Positions 24,974 to 40,717 of a stretch of 64,000 nt of DNA are shown piece after piece; positions within the stretch are counted from its first letter, which is position 1, and the number at the start of each line of letters is the position of its first letter. Source of the stretch: Nocardioides yefusunii. GTDB taxonomy: Bacteria; Actinomycetota; Actinomycetes; Propionibacteriales; Nocardioidaceae. Where the stretch lies: positions 2,852,001-2,916,000 of the forward strand of contig NZ_CP034929.1 in assembly GCF_004014875.1 (NCBI RefSeq), read 5' to 3'. The notes under the pieces were generated by a model. That model worked only from the letters and a program-made list of their open reading frames with translations, made no database searches and had not been told where the DNA came from. Both the position numbers and the translations under genes were made by a program.

Positions 24974-27772
24974 TCAGCGCAGCAGGGTCACCAGGTGCAC
25001 GCTCGGGCGCCCGGCGAGGTCGGCCACCTGGTGGCGGCACGACATCCCGTCGGCGAGGACGAGCGCGTCGGGGTGGGCGCGCAGCGTCGGGAGGAGATGG
25101 TTCTCGGCGACCTTGCGCGAGACGTCGCCGTGTCCGGCCTCCATCCCGAAGTTGCCGGCCAGCCCGCAGCATCCTTGGACGGTGACGACGTGGGCTCCGG
25201 TGGCAGCGAGCAGTGCTGCGTCCTTCTCCCATCCGAGGACGGCGGCGTGGTGGCAGTGGGGTTGGACGACGACGGTGGTGCCACTGCGGTCGGGCGGGGT
25301 GAAGTCGAGTTCGGTGAGCAGTTCGGCCAGGGTCCGGGTCGCTGCGGCCACCGTGCGGGCCGCGTCGGGGTCGGAGGCCAGGCGCGGTGCGTCGTCGCGC
25401 AGGGAGGCCAGGCAGGAGGGTTCCAGGCCGAGGAGGCGGGTGCCGTCGGCGACGTGGGGCAGGAGCATCGCGACGGTGGCGTCGACCCGACGGGCGGCGG
25501 CGTCGAGCTGGCCGGTGGAGACCAACGTCAGGGCGCAGCAGGCGGAGACGTCGAGCAACCGGGCCCGCACGCCGAGGTCGTCGAGCAGCGCGATCGTGTC
25601 GGTGACGGCCTGTGGCGCGAAGTGGTCGGTGAAGGTGTCGGCCCAGATCCAGACGTCAGGGCGCGAGTCGGCCGCGGCTGCGGTCCCGGCGGCCCGACGC
25701 GCCGACACCGGAGCGGGCACCGGGATCGACCGGTTGGGCTCGAACCCGGCGGCGCGACGCAGGGCTCGGGCGAGACGCCCCTGGCCCGACGCGAGCGGGA
25801 CCAGCCGACGCAGCGGCGAGCCGAGCAGGGCGGGCAGCCGGCCGGTGGCGTGGTGGACCCGCGGGCGCCGCAGCCAACCGAACCGTCCGGCGTAGGTCTG
25901 GTGCAGCACCTCGGCCTTCAGCGTCGCCATGTCGACGCCGGTGGGGCACTCCGAGCCGCAGGCCTTGCACGACAGGCACAGGTCGAGGGCGTCGACGACG
26001 GCCGGCGACGCGAGCGCACTCCGGGCGTCGGGGCCGAGCAGGGAGCCGTCGTCAAGGGCCTCCTGCAGGACGCGGGCCCGGCCGCGGGTGGAGTCCTTCT
26101 CGTCGCGGGTGGCACGCCACGAGGGACACATCGTGCCGGGCGTGTGCGCCGAGACGCACTTGCCGACGCCGGTGCAGTGGTGGGCCTCGGCGGCGAGGTC
26201 GTCGACCATCCTCAACCCCGGCACGCTGCGGCGGGGGCGGGTGACGCGCAGGTCCGCGTCGAACGGAGCGGGGTCCACGAGGACGCCGGGGTTGAGCAGA
26301 CCGGCCGGGTCCGCGGCGTGCTTGACGGCACCGAAGAGCGCCAACGAGTGCGGGGCGTACATCCGTGACAACAGCTCCGAGCGGGCCCGGCCGTCACCGT
26401 GTTCGCCGGACAGCGATCCGCCGTGGGCGGCGAGTGCGGTCGCGCACTCCTCGAGGAAGCGTCGGAACCGGGCGGGGCCGTCGTCGAAGTCGAAGTCGAT
26501 CCGGACGTGCAGGCAGCCGTCGCCGAAGTGTCCGTACGGCACACCGCCGAGGCCGTGGGCGACCAGCAACGCCTCGAACTCGCGCAGCCAGACCCCGAGC
26601 TTCTCCGGCGGGACGGCGGCGTCCTCCCACCCGGCGTGCGCAGGCCGGGCGAGGGTGCGGGCCGCGAGCCCGGCACCGTCCTCGCGGATCCGCCACAGTG
26701 CGCCCTGCAGGCGGGCGTCGGTGACGACGTCGTGGGCCAGGGCACCGGCGACCTCGGTGACCCGACGGGTCTGCTCGACGACGACGCCGAGCTCGTCTCC
26801 GGCGACCTCCACGAAGAGCCAGCCAGCACCCCGCGGCAGCGTGGGGGCGGTCGGCACCAGCGCGACGATCCGGGCGTCGAGCCCCTCACAGGCCGTGATG
26901 CCCGGGACGGTCAGGACGGCCGGAACCGCGTCGGCGGCCTCGGCCATCGACGGGTAGCCGAGCACCACGAGGTGGCGCACCGCAGGGTCGCGGACCAGGC
27001 GCACGTGGGCGCGTTCGACCAGCGCGAGGGTGCCCTCGGTCCCGGCGAGGAAACGTTCGGGCCGGAACCGTTCGGGCAGGAGGTGTTCGAGGGAGTAGCC
27101 GCTCACCTGACGTCCGAAGCGTCCGAAGGTGGTGCGGACGTGGGCGAGGTCTCCCGCCACGACGTCCCGCAACGCCGCCACGACCGCACCGGTCGACTCA
27201 GCCCCGGCCAGCCGCGCCCGTTCGCCGGTGCCCCACACCACGTCGAGCGCAGTGACGTTGTCCGCCGTCCGGCCGTACCCCAAGGCGCGGGAGCCGCAGG
27301 CGTTGTTCCCGATCATCCCGCCGATCATGCAGCGGGTGTGGGTGGAGGGGTCGGGTCCGAAGCGCCACCCGGCCGCGGTGGCCTGGGCCTGCAGGGAGGC
27401 GTGCACGACGCCGGGCTCCACCCAGGCGGTGCCCGTCTCGACGTCGAGGTCGAGGATCTTGTGCAGGTGCGCGGAGGTGTCGACGACGATCCCCGGCCCC
27501 ACGGCGTTGCCGGCCAGCGACGTCCCGGCGCCACGCGCGGTCAGCGGCACCCCGGTCTCCCGGGAGACCTCGACCAGCGCGTGCAGGTCGTCGGTGTGCT
27601 CAGGACGCACGACGACGCGCGGCGGCACTCGGTACAGCGAGGCGTCACCGGCGTACAGAGCACGGGTCAGGTCGGTGGCGGAGACGTCGCGCAGTCCGGC
27701 AGCGGTGAGCGCCGCGAGCAGATCGGTGTCGCTGGTCGCGTCCGGGGTGCCGTGCTCAGACAGACCGGCCAT
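24974..27772 (-). CDS. FAD-linked oxidase fused to Fe-S (CCG-domain) protein, D-2-hydroxyacid dehydrogenase-like
   Basis: A 932-residue flavo-iron-sulfur enzyme. Residues of about 45-225 are the PCMH FAD domain (VPLTARGAGTSLAGNAVGPG, GGMIGNNACGSRALGYGRT). About 260-510 is the FAD-oxidase C-terminal domain with YGHFGDGCLHVRI. Two 4Fe-4S motifs follow near 540-640 (CPSW and CLSCKACGSECPTG). Two CCG-type cysteine clusters lie near 765 and 895 (CCALT, CCGLAGNFGMEAGH). The layout matches E. coli YdiJ and Dld-II type enzymes oxidising D-2-hydroxyglutarate or D-lactate. The exact substrate cannot be told. Its start overlaps the preceding frame by 17 bases. Confidence 0.86.
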   Translation of the reverse strand: MAGLSEHGTPDATSDTDLLAALTAAGLRDVSATDLTRALYAGDASLYRVPPRVVVRPEHTDDLHALVEVSRETGVPLTARGAGTSLAGNAVGPGIVVDTSAHLHKILDLDVETGTAWVEPGVVHASLQAQATAAGWRFGPDPSTHTRCMIGGMIGNNACGSRALGYGRTADNVTALDVVWGTGERARLAGAESTGAVVAALRDVVAGDLAHVRTTFGRFGRQVSGYSLEHLLPERFRPERFLAGTEGTLALVERAHVRLVRDPAVRHLVVLGYPSMAEAADAVPAVLTVPGITACEGLDARIVALVPTAPTLPRGAGWLFVEVAGDELGVVVEQTRRVTEVAGALAHDVVTDARLQGALWRIREDGAGLAARTLARPAHAGWEDAAVPPEKLGVWLREFEALLVAHGLGGVPYGHFGDGCLHVRIDFDFDDGPARFRRFLEECATALAAHGGSLSGEHGDGRARSELLSRMYAPHSLALFGAVKHAADPAGLLNPGVLVDPAPFDADLRVTRPRRSVPGLRMVDDLAAEAHHCTGVGKCVSAHTPGTMCPSWRATRDEKDSTRGRARVLQEALDDGSLLGPDARSALASPAVVDALDLCLSCKACGSECPTGVDMATLKAEVLHQTYAGRFGWLRRPRVHHATGRLPALLGSPLRRLVPLASGQGRLARALRRAAGFEPNRSIPVPAPVSARRAAGTAAAADSRPDVWIWADTFTDHFAPQAVTDTIALLDDLGVRARLLDVSACCALTLVSTGQLDAAARRVDATVAMLLPHVADGTRLLGLEPSCLASLRDDAPRLASDPDAARTVAAATRTLAELLTELDFTPPDRSGTTVVVQPHCHHAAVLGWEKDAALLAATGAHVVTVQGCCGLAGNFGMEAGHGDVSRKVAENHLLPTLRAHPDALVLADGMSCRHQVADLAGRPSVHLVTLLR

Positions 27773-28352
27773 CGCGTCCGCCCGCTCGAGCTGTACGCCC
27801 GTAGAACCCGCGCCGCACCAGCGTGCCCAGGGCGAGCAGCACGCTCATCCCCACCAGTGCGTTCCACTCCTCCCCCGGGCCCATGGAGTGCTTGCCCTGG
27901 GAGTGCCAGGTGGCGAGGGCCAGCCCGGCCAACAGCACCATCAGCCACGCACCGAACCACCACAGGTCGTCCTCGACCCGACGCCGGGCGCACGGCTCAC
28001 GCTGCGGCACCAGCCAGAACTCGGGGTAGGGAACGTTGAGGTTCTCGGTGGGGATCGACCTGACCCGCCGTGCCGCGAGGCTCATCAGCGCAGCCAGCAC
28101 CAGCACCACCGCGGCGAAGGAACCCATCACGGTGTTCGCGTCCAACGGTTCGGGACACGTCCGCGGATGCAGGGACTCACCGCGCATGACCCACCACAGG
28201 GCCCCGATCATGCCCGCCGCGAACAGGACGCTGGCCCGGAAGGCCCACCGGGCGCCGGGCACCCGACTGCGACGCAGGACGCGGCCCGCCCGGGCCGCGG
28301 TCTCCTGACCGGTGACGGACGGGGGGCTGGGGGGAACGAGCTGCTGGGTCAC
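27756..28352 (-). CDS. Membrane protein of unknown function
   Basis: A 198-residue protein with about four hydrophobic segments: near 36-54, 74-94, 128-146 and 164-178. A basic N-terminus and a basic C-terminal tail flank them. The central loop reads YPEFWLVPQREPCARRR. No family is recognised. Its stop overlaps the dehydrogenase start and its start overlaps the double-Nudix stop by four bases, so the three genes are probably co-transcribed. A role linked to either neighbour is speculation. Confidence 0.6.
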   Translation of the reverse strand: MTQQLVPPSPPSVTGQETAARAGRVLRRSRVPGARWAFRASVLFAAGMIGALWWVMRGESLHPRTCPEPLDANTVMGSFAAVVLVLAALMSLAARRVRSIPTENLNVPYPEFWLVPQREPCARRRVEDDLWWFGAWLMVLLAGLALATWHSQGKHSMGPGEEWNALVGMSVLLALGTLVRRGFYGRTARAGGRDGRSV

Positions 28353-29308
28353 GACTGTGCTTCGGCGTCCGCCATCGCGGCGTCTCGGTGCTCAGTGCCC
28401 GCGAGGGCTCGACGCACCATGTCGGTGGTGGGCACGACACCGGTGACGACGTCGCGGACCCGGACGAAGGCCACCGCGTCGGTGGTCCCGTCGGTCTCGA
28501 CGACGTGCGGCTCGGCGTCAGGGGCGACGTGGGCGGCGAACAGCAGGTGGACGCCGTGGAAGTCCTCCAGGCGGCCCGACGGAGCGGTGCCGGTGAAGTG
28601 GACGTCGTGGACGTCGAGCAGTTCTCCCACGCTAGCTTCCAGACCGCACTCCTCGCGGACCTCACGGACCACGGCGTCGGCGGGTGCCTCCCCGTGCTCG
28701 ACGCCGCCACCGGGCAACGTCCAGGCGCCGGAGTGGAAGCCACGCGCGGAGATCCGTGAGAGCAGCACCTCGGCGTCGTCGCCCTCGCCGCGGCGCACCA
28801 ACGCGTAGGCCGCGAGCCGCTGGACCCGAGTGGCGCCGAGGTCGCTGAGTGCGTCGGTGACCATCTGCACCACCTGGATCTCGCCGTCGAGGACTGCGGA
28901 GAGCGGGTGCCAGGCAGCCTCGACGGTGGAGCCGTCGATCTCGACCACGCGCGGGGTGAGCGAGTCCTTGGGGACCCAGCCCTCGTAGACGATGCGGAGC
29001 GCATGGGAGTCGACGAGGCGCCCCTCGCGGCGCACGCCGGGCAGGAACGCGGAGTAGACCCGCGGCTGGTCCCCGACGACGACGCTCAACGACGTCTCCT
29101 CGTACACCTCACGCACGACGGCGTCGCGCGGGTCCTCGCCGTGGTCGAGTCCGCCTCCCGGCAACGTCCAGAGACGTCCGGGGTAGATCCGCTCGGCGAT
29201 CCGAGACAACAGGATCTCGTCCTGACCACCGTCCAGGACCCGACGGATCACCGCGTAGGCAGCGACGCGCTGGTGCTGCGGCAGAGGTCCTCGGGGCTGA
29301 CTGGTCAT
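28349..29308 (-). CDS. Tandem double-Nudix hydrolase
   Basis: A 319-residue protein made of two complete Nudix domains. Each keeps the G-x5-E-x7-REUxEExxU box: first at residues 52-74 (GGLDHGEDPRDAVVREVYEE), second at 201-223 (GGVEHGEAPADAVVREVREE). Both retain the metal-binding glutamates. The halves begin alike (RVAAYAVIRR and RLAAYALVRR), pointing to internal duplication. The substrate, a nucleoside diphosphate derivative, is unknown. ATG at 29308 is preceded by TAGCGT with six bases between (plus-strand box 29315-29320). Confidence 0.86.
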   Translation of the reverse strand: MTSQPRGPLPQHQRVAAYAVIRRVLDGGQDEILLSRIAERIYPGRLWTLPGGGLDHGEDPRDAVVREVYEETSLSVVVGDQPRVYSAFLPGVRREGRLVDSHALRIVYEGWVPKDSLTPRVVEIDGSTVEAAWHPLSAVLDGEIQVVQMVTDALSDLGATRVQRLAAYALVRRGEGDDAEVLLSRISARGFHSGAWTLPGGGVEHGEAPADAVVREVREECGLEASVGELLDVHDVHFTGTAPSGRLEDFHGVHLLFAAHVAPDAEPHVVETDGTTDAVAFVRVRDVVTGVVPTTDMVRRALAGTEHRDAAMADAEAQS

Positions 29309-29423
29309 GCGACGACGCTAGTCGATCCGTGCAGGCGTCCGTACCGAGAGGCACCGGGGGTGAGTGCTGACACACACGCTCCGTGTGCTCCGCTGCAGGT
29401 CAACCGACCTACGCTTGGCGGTG

Positions 29424-30512
29424 ATGTCCAAGCTCCGTGATCCGTGGCTCGACAACGCCAAGTTCTGGCTCGTCGCCCTCGTCGTCGTCGGCCACAGTCT
29501 GCTGATCGCCCCACCCGGCGAGTTCCGCGGCCACGTCTACGACTTCATCTACCAGTTCCACATGCCCGCCTTCGTGCTCGTCAGCGGGTACCTCTCGCGC
29601 AGCTTCGCCTGGACCCGACGGCACCTCACGGCGCTGGTCACCACGATGGTGGTGCCCTACCTGGTCTTCGAGGCGGCGATGGCGCTGTGGCGCAACCACC
29701 TCGGCCTGGTGAAGTCGATGGACTCCCTGGAACCGTTGTGGCTGCAACCGCACTGGCCGATGTGGTTCCTGGCGGTGCTGCTGATGTGGCGCCTCGCCAC
29801 CCCCGTGCTCAAGGCGCACTGGATGTGGGTGCCGGCCTCGGTGGCGATCAGCCTCGTGGGAGGTTCGTGGGAGGTCGACGTCCTCGACGTCAGCCGTTTC
29901 CTGGGCCTGATGCCGTTCTTCGTGATCGGCCTCCACCTGCGACCGGTCGCGCTGACGCACCTCCGTCGCCGCTGGACTCCGCTGCTGGGCCTGGCCGCGA
30001 TGGGATGGCTGTGGACGCTGGCCGCCACCACCGATGACCGCTGGGACACCCACCAGTGGTTCTACTACCGCTCCTCCTACGAGACCCTCGGCGTCTCGTT
30101 CACCCACGGCGTCGAGATGCGTTTCCAGGTGCTGCTGGTGGGTCTGCTGGGCACGTTCGCGTTCCTGTCGCTGGTACCGCGCACCCGCTCGGCCCTGACC
30201 GCGATGGGCGCCGGGTCGATGGTGATCTACCTGTTCCACGGCTTCGTCGTGCAGTGGGCCCAGGCTCACGCATGGCGCGAGAGGCTGCCCGAGGGTGAAC
30301 TCGCTGGCGTCTGGACGGTGATCGTCGGGGCGCTGCTGCTGACCCTGCTGCTGGGCTGGTCGCCGGTCCGTGAACGTCTCGCGCTGCTCGCCGACCCGGT
30401 CTCCGGCGTCAAGCGTGTGCGGGCGGCAGTGGCGACCCGTGCCGTCGCTCGGGCTGCCACGGTTCCACCTGCTCCTGAGGCTGCTCACTCCGAGGGCCCC
30501 ACACCGGACTGA
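29424..30512 (+). CDS. Acyltransferase-3 family membrane protein
   Basis: A 362-residue polytopic protein beginning MSKLRDPWLDNAKFWLVALV with a conserved His in VVGHSLL, then YQFHMPAFVLVSGYL. This is typical of the acyltransferase-3 family related to fucose-4-O-acetylase and OpgC-type enzymes. About ten membrane segments are visible. The acceptor is probably an extracellular glycan. A TACGCT box lies eight bases before the ATG and five before an adjacent GTG. The last 35 codons overlap the facing PlsC-type gene by 104 bases. Confidence 0.8.
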   Translation: MSKLRDPWLDNAKFWLVALVVVGHSLLIAPPGEFRGHVYDFIYQFHMPAFVLVSGYLSRSFAWTRRHLTALVTTMVVPYLVFEAAMALWRNHLGLVKSMDSLEPLWLQPHWPMWFLAVLLMWRLATPVLKAHWMWVPASVAISLVGGSWEVDVLDVSRFLGLMPFFVIGLHLRPVALTHLRRRWTPLLGLAAMGWLWTLAATTDDRWDTHQWFYYRSSYETLGVSFTHGVEMRFQVLLVGLLGTFAFLSLVPRTRSALTAMGAGSMVIYLFHGFVVQWAQAHAWRERLPEGELAGVWTVIVGALLLTLLLGWSPVRERLALLADPVSGVKRVRAAVATRAVARAATVPPAPEAAHSEGPTPD

Positions 30513-31290
30513 TCGCGTGCCGCGGGACGTTGTCCCACGCTCGCGCCTCATCCCGGTCGGGGGCGTGCCCGCCCAGATGCGCCGGGTACCACGGAGCGTG
30601 TTCACCCGGCGCCGGCCGGTGGCGTTCCAGCAGCTGCAGACCTTCCAGCATTCCGGTGAGCCGGTGCCCCAACCCGACCGTCCAGGCAGTCAGGTCCTCG
30701 CGCTGCGCCTCGGGCGACACCGCTGGCATCGGAGACCCCAGGACGACGTCGATGCAGCGTCCCCGGGTCAGGTCCGGTCCGGGCTCCTTGCCGCCCAGGA
30801 CGCCCCCCTCAGGACGCCCCACCGAGTAGATCCGTTGGACGCCCCACAACGCTGCCGGCACCACCGGCGCGCCGGTGTCGCGGGCCAACGCAGCAGTTCC
30901 CCGCATGAGGTCGCGCACGGTGTGGGAGTAGCTGATCCCAGCCTCGGGGAAGACCACGACCGTCTCCCCCGCCTCCAGCAGCCGGCGTGCCTGCAGGAGC
31001 GCCGCCGCCGGAGCGGCGCGGTCGACGGGGACGTGACCCATCGCGGTCATGGCACGGCCCACGACCGGCTGCCAGACGTCGTGGCGGGCCAGGAAACGGG
31101 GGAACCGACCCCGCTCGCGGGCGGCCAGACCCAGCGGCCACATGTCGAGGTAGGAGACGTGCGTCGAGGCGATGACCGCCGGCCCCGACGCGGGCAGGTT
31201 GTCGAGCCCCTCGAAGCGGAGGTCGACGTCGAGCGCCCGCACCAGGGCGCGTCCCAGCGTCGTGGCGGCTCGGTAGGTGGCCTCACCCAT
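30409..31290 (-). CDS. Lysophospholipid acyltransferase, PlsC type
   Basis: A 293-residue protein with the glycerolphosphate acyltransferase fold. The HX4D motif is at His44-Asp49 (STHVSYLD), FPEAGISYSHTVR stands in the place of the usual FPEGTRS, and PVVPAALWG follows. It should acylate lysophosphatidate or a related lipid at the membrane. The last 45 residues are hydrophilic, charged and absent from typical PlsC proteins, and their codons overlap the facing gene. This tail could be spacer sequence read through to the first stop. Start ATG at 31290. Confidence 0.8.
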   Translation of the reverse strand: MGEATYRAATTLGRALVRALDVDLRFEGLDNLPASGPAVIASTHVSYLDMWPLGLAARERGRFPRFLARHDVWQPVVGRAMTAMGHVPVDRAAPAAALLQARRLLEAGETVVVFPEAGISYSHTVRDLMRGTAALARDTGAPVVPAALWGVQRIYSVGRPEGGVLGGKEPGPDLTRGRCIDVVLGSPMPAVSPEAQREDLTAWTVGLGHRLTGMLEGLQLLERHRPAPGEHAPWYPAHLGGHAPDRDEARAWDNVPRHAISPVWGPRSEQPQEQVEPWQPERRHGSPLPPAHA

Positions 31291-31380
31291 GCGCCTCCTC
31301 CTCCGTCCTGCCGGCCGTGCTGCCGGGCTGTGCTGCCGGGCCGTGCCGCCGGGCGTGGTGACGGCGGGAAGGAGGGTACG

Positions 31381-32652
31381 TCAGGAGAACGGAGGGCGTG
31401 CGTCCAGTCCCACCGATCGACGTCCCAGGAAACGCCAGATCTTTGCCGCCGCGTCCCGGTCGGCGTCGGTGACGAGGTTGCCCATCCAGCGCAGCGCGAG
31501 CTGCATCAGGAACTCCGAACGCATCCCGAGCGGGCCCAGCGCAGCGACCACCTTCGGGTTGGTGGCAATGCCGCCCAGACGACGTGCGATCGAGAACGCC
31601 TCACCGTAGAGCCCAGCCAGAGTCGCGGGCCACACGACGTCGAGACGCGTCGCAGCGGTGGCGTCAGCGAGGACCTGGGCGATCTCACGCCCGGTTTCCA
31701 GGCCGTAGTCGATGCCCTCGCCGTTGAGCGGGTTGACGCAGGCCGCGGCGTCACCGATGAGCGCCCAGTTGGCTCCGGCGACATTGCTCACCGCCCCACC
31801 CATCGGCAGCAGCGCGGAGGCCACGGCGCGCGGGGCGGAGGTGAGTTCGTACTCGTCGCGGCACTGCTCGAAGTAGGTCTGCACGAGCGGCTTCACCGCG
31901 ATGTCGGCAGGACGCTTGAGCGTGGCCAGGGCACCGGCCCCGAGGTTCACCTCGCCGTTGCCGAGCGGGAAGATCCAGCCGTAGCCCGAGAGCAGCGTGC
32001 CCTCGCCGTCACGGAGTTCGAGGTGGGAGGAGATGTAGGGGTCGTCGGCGCGGGTGGAGGAGACGTAGGAGCGACCCGCGACGCCGTAGACGGTGTCGCG
32101 GTGCCACTCACGGCCCAGGACCTTGCCCACGGTGGAGCGGACTCCGTCGGCGACGACGAGCCACGTCACCGCCACCTCGACGCGTTCCTTGCCGTCCGGC
32201 GTCGTGCGTTCCAGGACGACGGCCTTGACCCGGTCGCCGTCACGGATCACGTCGACGGCCTTCACGCCGTCGACGGACACGGCGCCGGCCTTGGCCGCGG
32301 AGTCGCGCAGGTGCGCGTCGAGTTCGGTGCGCGGCACCGCGGAGCCCCAGGTGGGGATCTCGCCGCCCTTCACCTCGGGCCAGTCCAGGTGCAACGTCTG
32401 ACCGAACCCGTGGGCCCGCAGACCGCGGGTGACGTGGTGCTCCCGGATCCAGTTGGTCTCACCGAGCAGGTTGAGCTCGTGGATCGCGCGGGGCGTCAGC
32501 CCGTCACCGCAGGTCTTGTCGCGGGGGAAGACGGCTGAGTCGACCAGCAGCGTCGTCAGTCCGTGGCGGGCCGCCCAGGTCGCGGCAGCGGAACCGGCAG
32601 GGCCGGCACCGACCACGAGGACGTCGGTCTGGGCAGGGATCTGTGCAACCAC
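31381..32652 (-). CDS. menJ: MenJ-like geranylgeranyl reductase family flavoprotein
   Basis: The family includes mycobacterial MenJ, which saturates one isoprene unit of menaquinone. The 423-residue protein starts with an FAD-binding DVLVVGAGPAGSAAATWAA. It has FPRDKTCGDGLTPRA, the block GYGWIFPLGNGEVNLGAGAL and IGDAAACVNPLNGEGIDYGL, and ends DARPPFS, all very close to what I recall of M. tuberculosis MenJ. GTG at 32652 was chosen because GAGAAT lies six bases before it. A longer reading to 32718 begins inside the palindrome. It is transcribed in the rpoC direction but separated by terminators. Confidence 0.85.
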   Translation of the reverse strand: MVAQIPAQTDVLVVGAGPAGSAAATWAARHGLTTLLVDSAVFPRDKTCGDGLTPRAIHELNLLGETNWIREHHVTRGLRAHGFGQTLHLDWPEVKGGEIPTWGSAVPRTELDAHLRDSAAKAGAVSVDGVKAVDVIRDGDRVKAVVLERTTPDGKERVEVAVTWLVVADGVRSTVGKVLGREWHRDTVYGVAGRSYVSSTRADDPYISSHLELRDGEGTLLSGYGWIFPLGNGEVNLGAGALATLKRPADIAVKPLVQTYFEQCRDEYELTSAPRAVASALLPMGGAVSNVAGANWALIGDAAACVNPLNGEGIDYGLETGREIAQVLADATAATRLDVVWPATLAGLYGEAFSIARRLGGIATNPKVVAALGPLGMRSEFLMQLALRWMGNLVTDADRDAAAKIWRFLGRRSVGLDARPPFS

Positions 32653-32705
32653 GCCCCGATTCTCGCAGGTCTCCCCCACCATTCCCTCCCGGACGCCGCT
32701 CCACT

Positions 32706-32760
32706 CCCGGGACGTCATAGGAATCGAGGGCCCCAGGCCCCGATTCCTATGACGTCCGGG
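32706..32760. repeat. Long palindrome, family B copy 2
   Basis: The 17-base core arms (32710-32726 and 32741-32757, GGACGTCATAGGAATCG) are exactly complementary. Outer CCC/GGG pairs continue with one bulged base, and inner GGGCC/GGCCC pairs after one bulged A. It shares its core with the palindrome at 17446-17497. It lies between the rpoC terminators and menJ. Confidence 0.9.
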
Positions 32761-32789
32761 GCTGAGCGGCGCAGCGTGAGCCGAAATGG

Positions 32790-32829
32790 CCGCAGGGCCC
32801 GTCCCACCGAAGTGGAACGGACCCTGCGG
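32790..32829 (-). terminator. rpoC distal terminator hairpin with UUCG loop
   Basis: On the minus strand an 18-pair stem, beginning CCGCAGGGTCCGTTCCAC, closes on a TTCG tetraloop and a complementary arm. The only two imperfect positions are U-G wobbles in the minus-strand RNA, whereas the plus-strand RNA would have C-A mismatches. It therefore serves the rpoBC transcript. Confidence 0.85.
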
Positions 32830-32837
32830 ACCTGACC

Positions 32838-32863
32838 GGACCGGCGGCTTTCACCGCCGGTCC
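32838..32863 (-). terminator. rpoC proximal hairpin
   Basis: A perfect 10-pair stem (GGACCGGCGG with CCGCCGGTCC) and a 6-base loop start nine bases after the rpoC stop codon. With the UUCG hairpin that follows, it forms a tandem termination or 3'-protection structure. Confidence 0.75.
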
Positions 32864-32871
32864 ACGTCGAC

Positions 32872-36729
<3,858 letters not shown>

Positions 36730-36749
36730 TGTGTTGTTTCCCTACCTTC

Positions 36750-40292
<3,543 letters not shown>

Positions 40293-40393
40293 GATGTGCG
40301 TCCTTCGAATCATCGCTGAAGGTGAGTCACGCCGCCGACCACTCGGCACCCCTCCGGCAGGGTGCGAGCATATGAGGGCAGGCGCAAAGACTA

Positions 40394-40422
40394 AAAGTAG
40401 CGCATCGATCCACGGGTCGCAA
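40394..40422 (-). promoter_or_regulatory. rpoB proximal promoter
   Basis: On the minus strand TTGCGA (plus-strand 40417-40422), a 17-base spacer and TACTTT (40394-40399) form a good sigma-70-type promoter. Transcription should begin near 40387. That leaves a leader of about 95 bases that contains a GCACCC/GGGTGC hairpin and an ACCACTCGG-type small hairpin before the rpoB ribosome site. Confidence 0.7.
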
Positions 40423-40499
40423 ATGCATACGAGACCCAGTTCGTCCAAATCTGGACGGCTCCTGCCCCGAGCGGGGCGGTGCGGGTGTCGCTGGGCACG

Positions 40500-40529
40500 A
40501 CTATGACCCGAGAGCCGGGGCAAGGTCAA
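40500..40529 (-). promoter_or_regulatory. rpoB distal promoter
   Basis: On the minus strand TTGACC (plus-strand 40524-40529), an 18-base spacer and CATAGT (40500-40505) form a second, stronger-looking promoter about 105 bases before the proximal one. This 425-base spacer between rplL and rpoB holds no gene. The part between 40530 and 40646 shows no further element I can support. Confidence 0.65.
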
Positions 40530-40646
40530 GCGGACGCGTCCCCCGGGAGTGCTGGCACTTCAGGCTCACAACGTCAACCCCGCGACTCGACGACAGTACG
40601 GTGCCACCCGCACCCAGGAGGGGCGCTGACACGCCCCGAAATACGC

Positions 40647-40682
40647 CGAAGGCGGCCACCCCGCGAGGGGTGACCGCCTTCG
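40647..40682 (-). terminator. rplL terminator hairpin
   Basis: A 16-pair stem (minus strand CGAAGGCGGTCACCCC) with a 4-base loop starts 35 bases after the rplL stop. Its single imperfection is a U-G wobble on the minus strand only. It resembles the hairpin after rplA and separates rplJL from the rpoB promoters. Confidence 0.85.
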
Positions 40683-40717
40683 AACAATGCTCAGATGAGC
40701 AAGGAATCAGCGAGAGA

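Noticed and set aside
22760..26368. A plus-strand open frame of about 1200 codons across two genes
   Set aside because: It runs antisense through the membrane acyltransferase and the FAD/Fe-S enzyme, both of which have complete conserved domains. Its product has no recognisable fold.
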